Shown in pieces: positions 1 through 8,081 of a stretch of DNA of 64,000 bases (positions within the stretch are counted from its first letter, which is position 1; every line of letters starts with the position of its first letter). The translations under genes were made by a program, and so were the position numbers. A model generated the notes under the pieces. The model saw only the letters and a list, made by a program, of their open reading frames with translations, ran no database searches and was not told where the DNA came from. This stretch comes from Thalassotalea nanhaiensis (GTDB lineage: Bacteria > Pseudomonadota > Gammaproteobacteria > Enterobacterales > Alteromonadaceae): positions 1,426,001 through 1,490,000 of the forward strand of contig NZ_CP134146.1 of the NCBI RefSeq assembly GCF_031583575.1, written 5' to 3'.

Positions 1-23
1 AAAATAAATTCAAGGAGGAATTT

Positions 24-740
24 TTGAAAAAACTTATAGCCATAATTACACCTGTTTTCTTATTTTCATGCGGAGGTGATGAAGATAAAATATCTTGCAC
101 TACCTCAGTAGAGCCAGCTATCGAAATTGAAGTTTATGATAGTGCATCCCAGTTACCTATAACCTGTGGAGCAAAAGCGACTATACAGGATGGTACATTT
201 ACCCAAGAAGTAGAGAACACTCCAGATACAGACTGTGATGATTCAAATATGCTTACGGCTGCGGATGAACGTGCAGGAAACTACGACATTAGTATTTCTA
301 AAGAAGGTTATTACGAATGGAATACCTACAACGTAGCCGTATCTGAAAATGAATGCCACGTAAACACGGTAACAATTCAAGCATATCTAGAAAAAATATC
401 ACCTGAAGATGAAATAGTGGCCTGTACTACTCATATAGAATCTGGACTTTGGTTTGAATTATTTGATAAAGAAACAGGAGAGCGACTCCATTGTGATGCA
501 ACAATCACAATTGAAGATGGTGATTACATAGAAGAACTTGTTGACTGTGAGGGCGGTTCTAGTGGAGCAGGAGAGGGTGACCTTTTAATCGGTGTAGGCG
601 CGGCACCTGAAAGAGCTGGGGTTTACAATATCACTATTGAAAAAGAAGGCTATCAAAATTGGTATCGTTCAAATATTGAAGTGTCTGAAGGTATTTGTCA
701 TGTCAACCAAGTTCAAATACAAGCGTACTTAGAAAAATAG
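24..740 (+). CDS. Putative lipoprotein with two homologous halves
   Basis: Function not recognised. The start is TTG at 24, chosen because a strong ribosome binding site (AAGGAGG at 12-18) lies 5 bases upstream and the protein then opens with a lipoprotein signal: KK, a hydrophobic run, and a lipobox LFSC with Cys near residue 16. The mature 220 residues are an internal duplication. Both halves open with a C-T-T motif and close with an ERAG-Y block, a KEGY/W block, a CHVN-V-IQ block and the final AYLEK. Each half carries four cysteines in matching places, which suggests a disulfide-bonded beta-sandwich domain of carboxypeptidase-regulatory or Ig-like type. That fold is inference. Probably attached to a membrane facing the periplasm or the cell surface. 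The upstream neighbour is outside the window. Confidence 0.75.
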   Translation: MKKLIAIITPVFLFSCGGDEDKISCTTSVEPAIEIEVYDSASQLPITCGAKATIQDGTFTQEVENTPDTDCDDSNMLTAADERAGNYDISISKEGYYEWNTYNVAVSENECHVNTVTIQAYLEKISPEDEIVACTTHIESGLWFELFDKETGERLHCDATITIEDGDYIEELVDCEGGSSGAGEGDLLIGVGAAPERAGVYNITIEKEGYQNWYRSNIEVSEGICHVNQVQIQAYLEK

Positions 741-783
741 GGTTGAAGATTTAAGTAATGAATAGTGTAGATAAATAGATAAA

Positions 784-882
784 TGGTGCGGACGGAGAGA
801 CTTGAACTCTCACATCGCAAGATACTGGAACGCTCATATACCTAGCCAGCGCGTCTAGGCCCAATATTAGTGCCACGTTCGC
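784..882 (-). pseudogene. Decayed tRNA-Leu copy
   Basis: The 3' half (784-831, minus strand, including the encoded CCA) is identical to the intact tRNA-Leu at 1021-1105. The 5' half is scrambled: the anticodon region is replaced, about 14 extra bases are present, and only fragments of the D arm (GACGCGCTGG) and the acceptor strand (GCGAACG, with one mismatch to the 3' strand) remain. It lies beyond the terminator of the tRNA operon, so transcription is doubtful. Confidence 0.7.
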
Positions 883-909
883 CTTGCTCGGTATAAATTA
901 CAGACTTTA

Positions 910-938
910 CCGAACCTACACCATTCATGGTGGTTCGG
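910..938. repeat. Imperfect hairpin next to the decayed tRNA
   Basis: The arms CCGAAC/GTTCGG and CACCAT/ATGGTG are separated by a three-base bulge and a TC loop. There is no T run on either side, so it is not a clear terminator. It fills the gap between the decayed tRNA-Leu and the operon terminator. Confidence 0.4.
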
Positions 939-959
939 ATTTCCTCCATCCCTGAACGC

Positions 960-1012
960 AAAAAAACTCCAAAAACAACTTATAATTTCAAGTTACTTTT
1001 GGAGTTTTTTTG
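960..1012 (-). terminator. Intrinsic terminator of the tRNA operon
   Basis: The arms AAAAAACTCCAAAA (961-974) and TTTTGGAGTTTTTT (997-1010) pair, and AACTT/AAGTT extend the stem towards the loop. Read on the minus strand it follows tRNA-Leu directly and ends in a T run. The sequence is symmetrical enough to work both ways. Confidence 0.75.
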
Positions 1013-1020
1013 TTTTCAAA

Positions 1021-1105
<85 letters not shown>

Positions 1106-1146
1106 ATTTTGATATCGAGTTAGATAACTTGATATAAGGTAGTAAA

Positions 1147-1223
1147 TGGTGGCTACACCGGGACTCGAACCTGGGACCCCATCATTATGAGTGATGTGCT
1201 CTAACCAACTGAGCTATGTAGCC
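1147..1223 (-). tRNA. tRNA-Met (elongator, CAU), distal copy
   Basis: 77 bases with encoded CCA. The acceptor GGCTACA pairs with TGTAGCC, the anticodon loop is CTCATAA and the T loop is TTCGAGT. The sequence closely follows the E. coli elongator tRNA-Met. A copy lies at 1776-1852, so a Met-Leu pair occurs twice in this operon. Confidence 0.95.
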
Positions 1224-1249
1224 AAACAATTTTTACTTTCCATTAAAGC

Positions 1250-1273
1250 AAAAAAAAAGCTGATAACAGCTTA
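1250..1273 (-). terminator. Hairpin with T tract inside the tRNA operon
   Basis: On the minus strand AAGCTG-TTAT-CAGCTT (1257-1272) is followed by a run of nine T (1250-1258 as A). It is a good intrinsic terminator, placed between the second tRNA-Gln and the distal Met-Leu pair. It may set a lower level for the distal pair or mark where a duplicated segment was joined. I see no convincing promoter between it and tRNA-Met. Confidence 0.6.
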
Positions 1274-1301
1274 TTTTTAGGTTTAACAATTTAAAAGAAA
1301 G

Positions 1302-1376
1302 TGGCTGGGATACAAGGATTTGAACCTTGGAATGACGGGATCAAAACCCGCTGCCTTACCGCTTGGCTATATCCCA
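1302..1376 (-). tRNA. tRNA-Gln (anticodon UUG), second copy
   Basis: 75 bases with encoded CCA. The acceptor TGGGATA starts with U1, the usual tRNA-Gln feature. The anticodon loop TTTTGAT gives UUG. Identical over its length to 1420-1494. Tandem Gln genes after Met-Leu match the E. coli metT-leuW-glnU-glnW order. Confidence 0.95.
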
Positions 1377-1419
1377 ACTAAATTTCTTTTATTTACATTA
1401 TCAGAGCCAATTAAAAAAT

Positions 1420-1494
1420 TGGCTGGGATACAAGGATTTGAACCTTGGAATGACGGGATCAAAACCCGCTGCCTTACCGCTTGGCTATATCCCA
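1420..1494 (-). tRNA. tRNA-Gln (anticodon UUG), first copy
   Basis: 75 bases with encoded CCA and the same sequence as the gene at 1302-1376. It is the first intact tRNA after the two degenerate Leu-like units. Confidence 0.95.
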
Positions 1495-1499
1495 ACAAT

Positions 1500-1588
1500 G
1501 TAAATTTCGCGATTGCGAGTTTTAACACTCACACTGCCAAAGGTATTAGGTGAACCTAAATCCTATGGATTTACTATACCGCTCAATA
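1500..1588 (-). pseudogene. Degenerate tRNA-Leu-like unit A (89-bp tandem repeat)
   Basis: Shares almost all of its sequence with unit B. On the minus strand it keeps GATTTAGGTTC of the tRNA-Leu anticodon region and an AATACC...GTGAG variable and T-arm stretch. Here the CCA end has become AAA, the anticodon stem no longer pairs well and no matching acceptor strand is present. Not a working tRNA. Confidence 0.6.
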
Positions 1589-1677
1589 GTAAATGGTGCG
1601 ATTGGGAGCTTTAACACTCACATTGCCAAAGGTATTAGGAGAACCTAAATCCCATGGATTTACTATACCGCTAAATA
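1589..1677 (-). pseudogene. Degenerate tRNA-Leu-like unit B (89-bp tandem repeat)
   Basis: Same length as unit A and in register with the intact tRNA-Leu that follows at 1683: all three begin with GTAAAT and then a GCG block on the plus strand. On the minus strand it keeps the encoded CCA, the GATTTAGGTTC anticodon region and part of the D arm (GCGG). It lacks a pairing 5' acceptor strand and the T loop reads GTTAAAG instead of GTTCAAG. It is co-transcribed with the operon if the operon is intact. Confidence 0.65.
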
Positions 1678-1682
1678 GTAAA

Positions 1683-1767
<85 letters not shown>

Positions 1768-1775
1768 AAATGTTA

Positions 1776-1852
1776 TGGTGGCTACACCGGGACTCGAACC
1801 TGGGACCCCATCATTATGAGTGATGTGCTCTAACCAACTGAGCTATGTAGCC
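1776..1852 (-). tRNA. tRNA-Met (elongator, CAU), proximal copy
   Basis: First gene of the operon. 77 bases with encoded CCA, anticodon loop CTCATAA, identical to the copy at 1147-1223. Together with Leu and two Gln it reproduces the start of the E. coli metT operon. Confidence 0.95.
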
Positions 1853-1893
1853 ATAACATTACTTTCTTGAGTTGCCTCAAGCAAGTGCGGCGT

Positions 1894-1922
1894 ATTATGC
1901 AAATCTGCCTTGGTGTCGTCAA
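1894..1922 (-). promoter_or_regulatory. Sigma-70 promoter of the tRNA operon
   Basis: On the minus strand the -35 is TTGACG (1917-1922), the spacer is 17 bases and the -10 is CATAAT (1894-1899). A GC-rich stretch ACGCCGCAC follows, the discriminator type linked to stringent control of stable RNA genes. It lies about 40 bases before tRNA-Met. Confidence 0.75.
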
Positions 1923-2030
1923 CTCTTTTTTCAAAATAAATGCTACTTTTTTCATGATTGTTCAAAGAGTCGTCATTTTGAGTTATTAATCGACATCAAT
2001 TCACGATCTTTTCGTAACTAAACTGTATTT

Positions 2031-5000
2031 TTAACTTATTGCTGGGCTCGTTTGTTCAAATGGTTTTTTGTTGCTCATTAAGTAAAAAGCCGCGGGCACA
2101 AAATAAAAAGACAATAGGGTAGTTAATACAGTACCGCCAGCGATAGCTATGGCAAATGGTGGCCAGAACCCACCTCCGGCAAGAATTAACGGTAAAAATC
2201 CTCCTACGGTGGTGATAGTTGTAGAGCTAATGTGTCTTGTACAACTCAAAACTCCGTTAATAATGGCGTTTTCATCTCCACTTATTGCCGCTGGATCTGC
2301 TTTTAGTTCGGCTAGAATTACAATGGCAGAGTTAATAGCCAAGCCCATCAAGCCTAATAAACCGATTATCACCGTAAAACCAAAGGGATGGTTAAATACA
2401 TACACGCTAAATAAGCCAAGGCCGGTCGACATAAATGCTGAAATAAAGATAATACTTGATACTCTAAATGAGTTAAACGACAGCACAACAACTGTGATAA
2501 GCAAAATTAATATAATTCCAACGCTACTTAACAGTTTACCTACAGCGCTGTCTCTAGCGTCTGATTCACCGCCAATTTCTAAACTATAGCCGCTGGGCAT
2601 AACAAAGTTTTGTTCAGTAATTTTTTGCTGAATTTCAGCCAAAGCTACAGACGGTAACACCCCAGACCGTACATACCCCTCAATTACATTTACTCGCATA
2701 CCGTCTCGGTGTGGAATCGCTCCTCTAGATGGGTTTATTTTCGCTTGGCTAATAGCCGAAAGTGGAAAGTAAGTGCCGTCTCTAGAGTTTACAATGGGAA
2801 AGTTATTTAAGACATTAATGTCTTCTCGTTCACTATCACTTATTTTTACGCGAACATTAATCGATTCTGTAGCTTCAATGATACTGCCTTGCACAACGCC
2901 GTCTAAGCCTGCTTCAAGTTGTTTGGCGATATCTACAAGGCTTAAATTTAAGCCATTTAATGTATCTTCATCAGCCTGTAACCACACCTTTGGTGTACCA
3001 GGAAGTAGTGTTGCGCGTGAATGCATAATATCGTCAGTTTGTGAAAATATCAGGCGAAGCTGCGAACCTAACTCTTGCAGAGTATCTAGGTTTGGTCCAA
3101 AAATTCGTATTTCAATTGGCGCGTTAAACGGAGGGCCTTGCTCAAGTTTTCGAACTAATACTTGCGCCTGAGGAAACGCTTCATCAAGTATTACCTGCAG
3201 CTCAGGGATCAACCTGTTTGCTGCTTTAAAGTCGGTAGCGGTAATCATTGCTTGCGCATAGTTTTGCATACCATCTTTTGAGCTGATCAAATTATAATAA
3301 AATGATGGCGCACTCTTACCAATAAACCAATGCAACTTCTCTATTTCATGATGTTTCTCAAGCTCAGTTGACACTTGCTCGGTAATTCGTTTAGTTGCTT
3401 CAATACTCGCTTGAGAAGGCAAAAACAGTTCAATTTGAAACATATCTCTGTCTGAAGCAGGAAAAAACTGCTCATCAAGGTGTTTCGCCATTACAAAGCC
3501 CATTATTGGCAAGATAAACACTAAAGAAATAGTAAGTCTTGGTTTCGCCAACGTAAAATTCAGCGTCTTTTTAAATAAGTTTTCTAAAGACGGTAACGCT
3601 AAGCCATTTTGCAACCATCCAGACTTGTTGTTCACCTTTATAAATCTGCCAGCAAGACCAGCAACAATGGTATGCGATATTATATAAGAGCCTATTAAAG
3701 CGAAAATGACACTTAACGCAATACCACCAACAAATTCACCAGCATCTCCGGGCATTAATACTATCGGCATAAACGCTAATATAGTGGTTAATGTGGAGCC
3801 AAGAAGAGGTAGCCAAAGGTGACGAACAGAATCTAAAACGGCTTTTAATCCATTAATTCCCTGCTGTTTCTTTTGTTGAATGGTATCGGTCATTACTATG
3901 GCGTTATCTACCATGATGCCAAGAGCGACTACTAAACCTGTTACTGACATTTGATGAATTGGCAGACCGTAGTAATTCATAACCGATAACGTAAATAATA
4001 CTGTCAGGGGCAATGACGCAACAACAATGAGTGCAGAGCGAAACCCTAGAGAAATAAATAATACGACAGCGATAATGGCAAAACCAATGACAATATTCTC
4101 GACTAAATCAGCTAATCGGGTGGTGGTATAGCTGTTCTGATCAAATAACACTTCTAACTTAATACTTTGCGGCAGCATACTTTCAAATTCTGCAACTTTT
4201 TTAGCCACTTGAGTTGACCATAAATCAACACGAACACCTTTAACCATACGTGTTCCAACCACAAGGGCTGGCTTGCCATTTACTATTGCAAGGTCATTGG
4301 CAGGTTTTTGAATTTGGCGCTTAACAACTGCTACATCACCCACTAATAATGGGCTGTTTTGATCTGAAATGATTGGAATACTGCGTATGCGGTCTAACGA
4401 ATCCAGCGCACCACTGATCTCGATTTGCATTTGGTTATAATTATTAACTAATTTACCGGCAGGAATTTTTACATCGGCATTAGATATTGCTTGGCTGACC
4501 TGGGCAAGTGAAATACCAGCCATAGCAATAAAGTCTTGGTTTAATTCGACTAAAATTTCTTCTGGATTTTGACCATGAATTTCTACAATGTCTGTATTGT
4601 CTACTAGCCTTAGTTGTGATTTCAACTCTGTGGCATAACGCCCAAGAATTAACATGTCAGGTGCTTCATCGACCGCCCAATTTAATGATACTAATTGGGT
4701 ATAAGCAAAACTGCGCTCATCTTCTAATGATGATGGTAAAGCCTCTTTTGGCAAGTGTGGGGCTACATCACTTAATATATCTCTGATACGAGAAAACACC
4801 GGCTCAGAGTCTTTTACTTCACCCTTAAGCTTGACTTGAATCACTGATATTTCAGGTCGAGAGGTAGACGCAAGGTACTCAATTTCAGAGAGCTTACGCA
4901 ATTTCTGTTCTATTTTCTCGGTGACTAATGCTTCAACTCGTTCAGCACTGGCACCAGGAAATTTGGTGATTACACTGGCGGCACGGTTAACCATGTCAGG

Positions 5001-5105
5001 ATCTTCAGAGCGAGGTAATATATGCAACGAAGCCAAACCCGAAACAATAATGATCAAAATCATTAAAGTCATTAAGCGGCCATTTTTTACAAATAATTCA
5101 ATCAT
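2031..5105 (-). CDS. RND efflux permease (pump 1)
   Basis: 1024 residues, the normal length for an inner-membrane RND drug exporter: N-terminal membrane helix, two large periplasmic loops and two blocks of helices. It is probably a proton-driven exporter working with the adaptor encoded just upstream and a TolC-like channel encoded elsewhere. In the fourth-helix region the usual Asp-Asp pair is Asp400-Asn401 (VDNAIV). In the tenth-helix region the Lys that completes the AcrB relay is Asn925 (INSAIV). The relay therefore differs from AcrB, which may mean a different coupling mode or ion. The substrate cannot be read from sequence. It follows the adaptor gene by 14 bases in one operon, repressed in all likelihood by the divergent TetR protein. 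Confidence 0.9.
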   Translation of the reverse strand: MIELFVKNGRLMTLMILIIIVSGLASLHILPRSEDPDMVNRAASVITKFPGASAERVEALVTEKIEQKLRKLSEIEYLASTSRPEISVIQVKLKGEVKDSEPVFSRIRDILSDVAPHLPKEALPSSLEDERSFAYTQLVSLNWAVDEAPDMLILGRYATELKSQLRLVDNTDIVEIHGQNPEEILVELNQDFIAMAGISLAQVSQAISNADVKIPAGKLVNNYNQMQIEISGALDSLDRIRSIPIISDQNSPLLVGDVAVVKRQIQKPANDLAIVNGKPALVVGTRMVKGVRVDLWSTQVAKKVAEFESMLPQSIKLEVLFDQNSYTTTRLADLVENIVIGFAIIAVVLFISLGFRSALIVVASLPLTVLFTLSVMNYYGLPIHQMSVTGLVVALGIMVDNAIVMTDTIQQKKQQGINGLKAVLDSVRHLWLPLLGSTLTTILAFMPIVLMPGDAGEFVGGIALSVIFALIGSYIISHTIVAGLAGRFIKVNNKSGWLQNGLALPSLENLFKKTLNFTLAKPRLTISLVFILPIMGFVMAKHLDEQFFPASDRDMFQIELFLPSQASIEATKRITEQVSTELEKHHEIEKLHWFIGKSAPSFYYNLISSKDGMQNYAQAMITATDFKAANRLIPELQVILDEAFPQAQVLVRKLEQGPPFNAPIEIRIFGPNLDTLQELGSQLRLIFSQTDDIMHSRATLLPGTPKVWLQADEDTLNGLNLSLVDIAKQLEAGLDGVVQGSIIEATESINVRVKISDSEREDINVLNNFPIVNSRDGTYFPLSAISQAKINPSRGAIPHRDGMRVNVIEGYVRSGVLPSVALAEIQQKITEQNFVMPSGYSLEIGGESDARDSAVGKLLSSVGIILILLITVVVLSFNSFRVSSIIFISAFMSTGLGLFSVYVFNHPFGFTVIIGLLGLMGLAINSAIVILAELKADPAAISGDENAIINGVLSCTRHISSTTITTVGGFLPLILAGGGFWPPFAIAIAGGTVLTTLLSFYFVPAAFYLMSNKKPFEQTSPAIS

Positions 5106-5119
5106 TGTCTATAGCCTTA

Positions 5120-6238
5120 TTAAATTCTAACTAACTGACCAGGTACCAAACGATGTAACCCTGACGTTAGTAACCGTTGTCCATCTGTTAAACTGCCGCG
5201 AATAAACGCTTTGTCTTGTTCACTGTGAATGATCTCAACACTATTACTGATCAGTTTAAATAAAGACTCATTCGAGCTGTCATCGGTAATTTTCTCAAGA
5301 GTATAAACATTCCAAGTACCACGAATACCGTCGGTTAATGCCGTGGTAGGAACCCAAAAACCCTGCTGTTGATAGTGTTGTTCAAATTCAAAGTATCCCA
5401 TTTGATTATTGAATACAGATAAGTCATTGGGTAAGGAAAATCGCAATTGCACAGTGCGGCTATATTGGTTAATTTCTGAATTTACGGCTAAAGATGTTAC
5501 TTGAAGCCGTGTTTGATTAATCGATAATGAAAAGTTATTTTGTGCTTTAATATCTGCAATCAAATTCTGCGGCACACCAACTTTCAGTTCGTTATTACCT
5601 TGCTCTTGTAGTGTAAAAACAACCACTTGTGGGTTTATAACTTCGCCAACATTGATATTACGTTTGTTGATAGTGCCGGTAAATGGTGCATATATTTCAG
5701 TGTGATTGATTTGGTAACGGTTAATTGCCTGGCTTGCTTGTAACTGTTTTTTGTTTGCTTCTAATACTTTTTTCTGAGCTTGCAACTCATCTTGGTTTTG
5801 TTGTGAGGCATAACCATTATCAATTAATTCATTAACGCGGTTTAGGTTTGCTTGGGCAAGCTCTAGCTCGGCTTTTAACTGACTTTCTTGTGCAACTAAT
5901 TGTTGTTGCTCTATCCCTAATAATTCGGTATCTAAACTTGCTAATAGCTGGCCTTTAGTTACCGTATCACCTTCATCAACGAAAATATTAGCGACTCGCC
6001 CTGACACTTCAAAGTTTAAATTAGCACTTTGCTTACTCACAAGGGTGCCAGAAAATCGTCTTAACACTTTGTAACTCTGTTCAAGTTTTAATGGTTCGCT
6101 TGCTGCTTTATGATAATAAGGTGTCTGAGTTGCAACTTGTGGCACACTTTCACCACAAGCCAATAGACTAAGTAAAAGTGTTGCTGCGATAGCACCTTTT
6201 AAAAATTGTGAAGTGAGAGTAGGAATTGAATTAAACAT
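5120..6238 (-). CDS. RND periplasmic adaptor lipoprotein (pump 1)
   Basis: 372 residues. The signal peptide ends in the lipobox LLAC near residue 28, so it should be anchored to the inner membrane like AcrA. Next come a half-lipoyl segment with FEVSGRV and VDEGDTVTKGQLLASLD, a Gln-rich helical hairpin (about residues 105-170, with QQQ and NQDELQAQKK), the second lipoyl half (IYAPFTGTI) and beta-barrel and membrane-proximal domains. It bridges the pump and the outer-membrane channel. First gene of the pump operon, with two palindromes in its 190-base upstream region shared with the TetR gene. Confidence 0.9.
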   Translation of the reverse strand: MFNSIPTLTSQFLKGAIAATLLLSLLACGESVPQVATQTPYYHKAASEPLKLEQSYKVLRRFSGTLVSKQSANLNFEVSGRVANIFVDEGDTVTKGQLLASLDTELLGIEQQQLVAQESQLKAELELAQANLNRVNELIDNGYASQQNQDELQAQKKVLEANKKQLQASQAINRYQINHTEIYAPFTGTINKRNINVGEVINPQVVVFTLQEQGNNELKVGVPQNLIADIKAQNNFSLSINQTRLQVTSLAVNSEINQYSRTVQLRFSLPNDLSVFNNQMGYFEFEQHYQQQGFWVPTTALTDGIRGTWNVYTLEKITDDSSNESLFKLISNSVEIIHSEQDKAFIRGSLTDGQRLLTSGLHRLVPGQLVRI

Positions 6239-6262
6239 ATTGCCTTCTAATTAATTAATATA

Positions 6263-6290
6263 CTAAACTAGACTAATGGGTCTAGTTTAG
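6263..6290. promoter_or_regulatory. Palindromic operator, probable TetR site 1
   Basis: A perfect inverted repeat of 11 bases, CTAAACTAGAC and GTCTAGTTTAG, with a 6-base spacer. It lies 25 bases before the adaptor start and about 140 before the tetR start, the expected place for a divergent repressor to control the pump. Confidence 0.7.
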
Positions 6291-6299
6291 TTAAATTAA

Positions 6300-6314
6300 A
6301 CTAGACTGTCCAGT
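6300..6314. promoter_or_regulatory. Second palindrome, probable TetR site 2
   Basis: ACTAGAC-T-GTCCAGT, one mismatch, repeating the ACTAGAC core of the neighbouring site with a 1-base spacer. The shared half-site suggests that the same regulator binds twice. Confidence 0.55.
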
Positions 6315-6429
6315 GTGATTAGTTACATTTTAGATATATGTAATTACATTTGATGTAAAACTCGTTAGATTAATCAGTATAAGTAAACATTAACATTTAC
6401 TTTTAAATAGTAAATTCGAAGGAAAAGCA

Positions 6430-7056
6430 GTGAAAAAGCCCAAAACACGCAGTAAAAGTGAAGAGAAACGCCAACTAATTTTAGCTGCGGCAACAAACAG
6501 TTTTTGTGATAAAGGGTTTTCATTAACCAGTATGGACAGCATTGCAAATTCTGCCGGGGTATCAAAACAAACGGTCTATAGCCATTTTGGTAATAAAGAT
6601 GAATTGTTTGCAGCTTCTATATTAAATAAATGTGAAAAGTTTCGTACATCGGCTTTACCTGAGTCAAGTCTTTGCGATCCTAAACTAGCATTAAAAACCT
6701 TTGCTATGGGCTTTATACAATTATTACTTTCAGAAGAAGGCATGGCCATACATAGAGTGTGTATCGCTGAATCTCAAACTAATCCACAAGTGTCGCAATT
6801 ATTTTATGCTGCAGGACCTGAACCTGTTGTCGCTGAAATCTCAAGGTTACTAGAATCATATGCGAGCAAAGGACTGATCATTGTTGAAAATTATCATTTT
6901 GCCGCTTTACAGTTTTTATCGCTAATGAAAGGGGAGGCGGTTATGCGCCGTGAGTATAATACTGAAAAACAAATCGGTATTGAGGAAATCTCTAATTATA
7001 TAGATAACAGCGTAGATTTATTTTTACGGGGCTGCCAATACAAAGCTATGGTTTAA
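6430..7056 (+). CDS. TetR/AcrR-family repressor of RND pump 1
   Basis: 208 residues. The GTG start is supported by GAAGGA 7 bases upstream. The N-terminal TetR helix-turn-helix spans about residues 12-58 (ILAAATNSFCDKGFS, then AGVSKQTVYSHFGNKDELF). The C-terminal half resembles the AefR-type TetR ligand-binding domain. TetR proteins usually release their operator on binding a small molecule. The pump operon is divergent and two palindromes sharing the ACTAGAC core lie between them, so local repression and autoregulation are the natural reading. The inducer is unknown. Confidence 0.9.
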   Translation: MKKPKTRSKSEEKRQLILAAATNSFCDKGFSLTSMDSIANSAGVSKQTVYSHFGNKDELFAASILNKCEKFRTSALPESSLCDPKLALKTFAMGFIQLLLSEEGMAIHRVCIAESQTNPQVSQLFYAAGPEPVVAEISRLLESYASKGLIIVENYHFAALQFLSLMKGEAVMRREYNTEKQIGIEEISNYIDNSVDLFLRGCQYKAMV

Positions 7057-7058
7057 GT

Positions 7059-8081
7059 TTAAACCTTTGTTACCGCCGCAGATGAATCTCGAACTAATAA
7101 TTTTGGTGTAAATTGTTCGCAGATTTCTTCTGACTTTTGTTCTCGTATCTCATTAATAAGTAACGCGGTAGCATTTTGCGCTATGGTTTGGTTTGGTTGG
7201 TCGGCGGTGGTGATCTTTGGCCAAGTTTGACGAGAGAACGGACTGTTCTCGAAACCAACAATAGACAACTCTTCAGGTATCGCAACATTTGCTAAACGAG
7301 AAGCAAATAATGCCCCGGCTGCTATCTCATCATTACACGAAAATATCGCCGTTGGTTTGACCGGTTTTTCTAAAAGGGTTTGAGCCCCTTCAACACCAGA
7401 TTCGAATGAATATTCACCGTCTACAATTAACTCTTCTCGACAACTAATGTTATTCTTGGCCAGCGCTGCTTTAAAGCCTTCAATACGTTCAAACGTTGAT
7501 TTATGCTCTTTACCACCACTGATAAAACCAATGTCTTTGTGGCCCAGTTCGATTAAGTGTTCAGTGATTTCAAATGCAGCATCAAAATCATTTACCATAA
7601 TGCATGGTGATAACGTGTCTGGAACTGTGTGTCCTGAAAAGATTCTTACAAATTTAACACCTAAATCAGCCAAACGATCAACAACACTGGGCATTTCAGA
7701 GAAAGGCGGAGTTAATACTACACCGGCTATTCGAGAGTGACGGATCATTGAAGTTATCTCATCAAGAATATCTACCGATTTTGAATTACATGGATGAATT
7801 AACAATTCAAAGCTCTGTTTTCTGCATTCAGACAAAATACCATTTTGCATATCGATAACATAATAGGCATTTGGGTTATCGTAAATATAAGCAATGTTAT
7901 AAGATTTAGTACCTGCCAAGCTACGCGCAGCAAGGTTTGGCTGATAGTTAAGTTGTTTTACTGCAGCCATTACTTTGTCACGAGTGGCTTGTCTTACCGA
8001 TGCTTCATTATTCATAACCCTAGATACGGTTTTGATTGAAACACCTGACAATTTTGCTACATCGTTGATGGTTACTTTCAT
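7059..8081 (-). CDS. nagR: LacI-family regulator, probable NagR of GlcNAc/chitin use
   Basis: 340 residues when started at the ATG at 8081, where the LacI headpiece begins (MKVTINDVAKLSGVSIKTVS). An open frame runs 37 codons further upstream but encodes no family sequence. Headpiece and hinge helix (about 1-60) are followed by a periplasmic-binding-protein-like effector domain (60-335). In Alteromonadales, LacI-type NagR represses GlcNAc genes and responds to an aminosugar phosphate. The assignment rests on its place at the edge of the nag locus and on three perfect palindromes of LacI type with a central CG before pgi, the receptor and nagK. The effector is not proven by sequence. It is divergent from pgi, with one of the operators between them. 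Confidence 0.8.
   Translation of the reverse strand: MKVTINDVAKLSGVSIKTVSRVMNNEASVRQATRDKVMAAVKQLNYQPNLAARSLAGTKSYNIAYIYDNPNAYYVIDMQNGILSECRKQSFELLIHPCNSKSVDILDEITSMIRHSRIAGVVLTPPFSEMPSVVDRLADLGVKFVRIFSGHTVPDTLSPCIMVNDFDAAFEITEHLIELGHKDIGFISGGKEHKSTFERIEGFKAALAKNNISCREELIVDGEYSFESGVEGAQTLLEKPVKPTAIFSCNDEIAAGALFASRLANVAIPEELSIVGFENSPFSRQTWPKITTADQPNQTIAQNATALLINEIREQKSEEICEQFTPKLLVRDSSAAVTKV

Noticed and set aside
2149-5130. Plus-strand open frames at 2149-2589, 2773-3171 and 4921-5130
   Set aside because: They lie opposite the RND pump gene, which has full-length family similarity; these have none.
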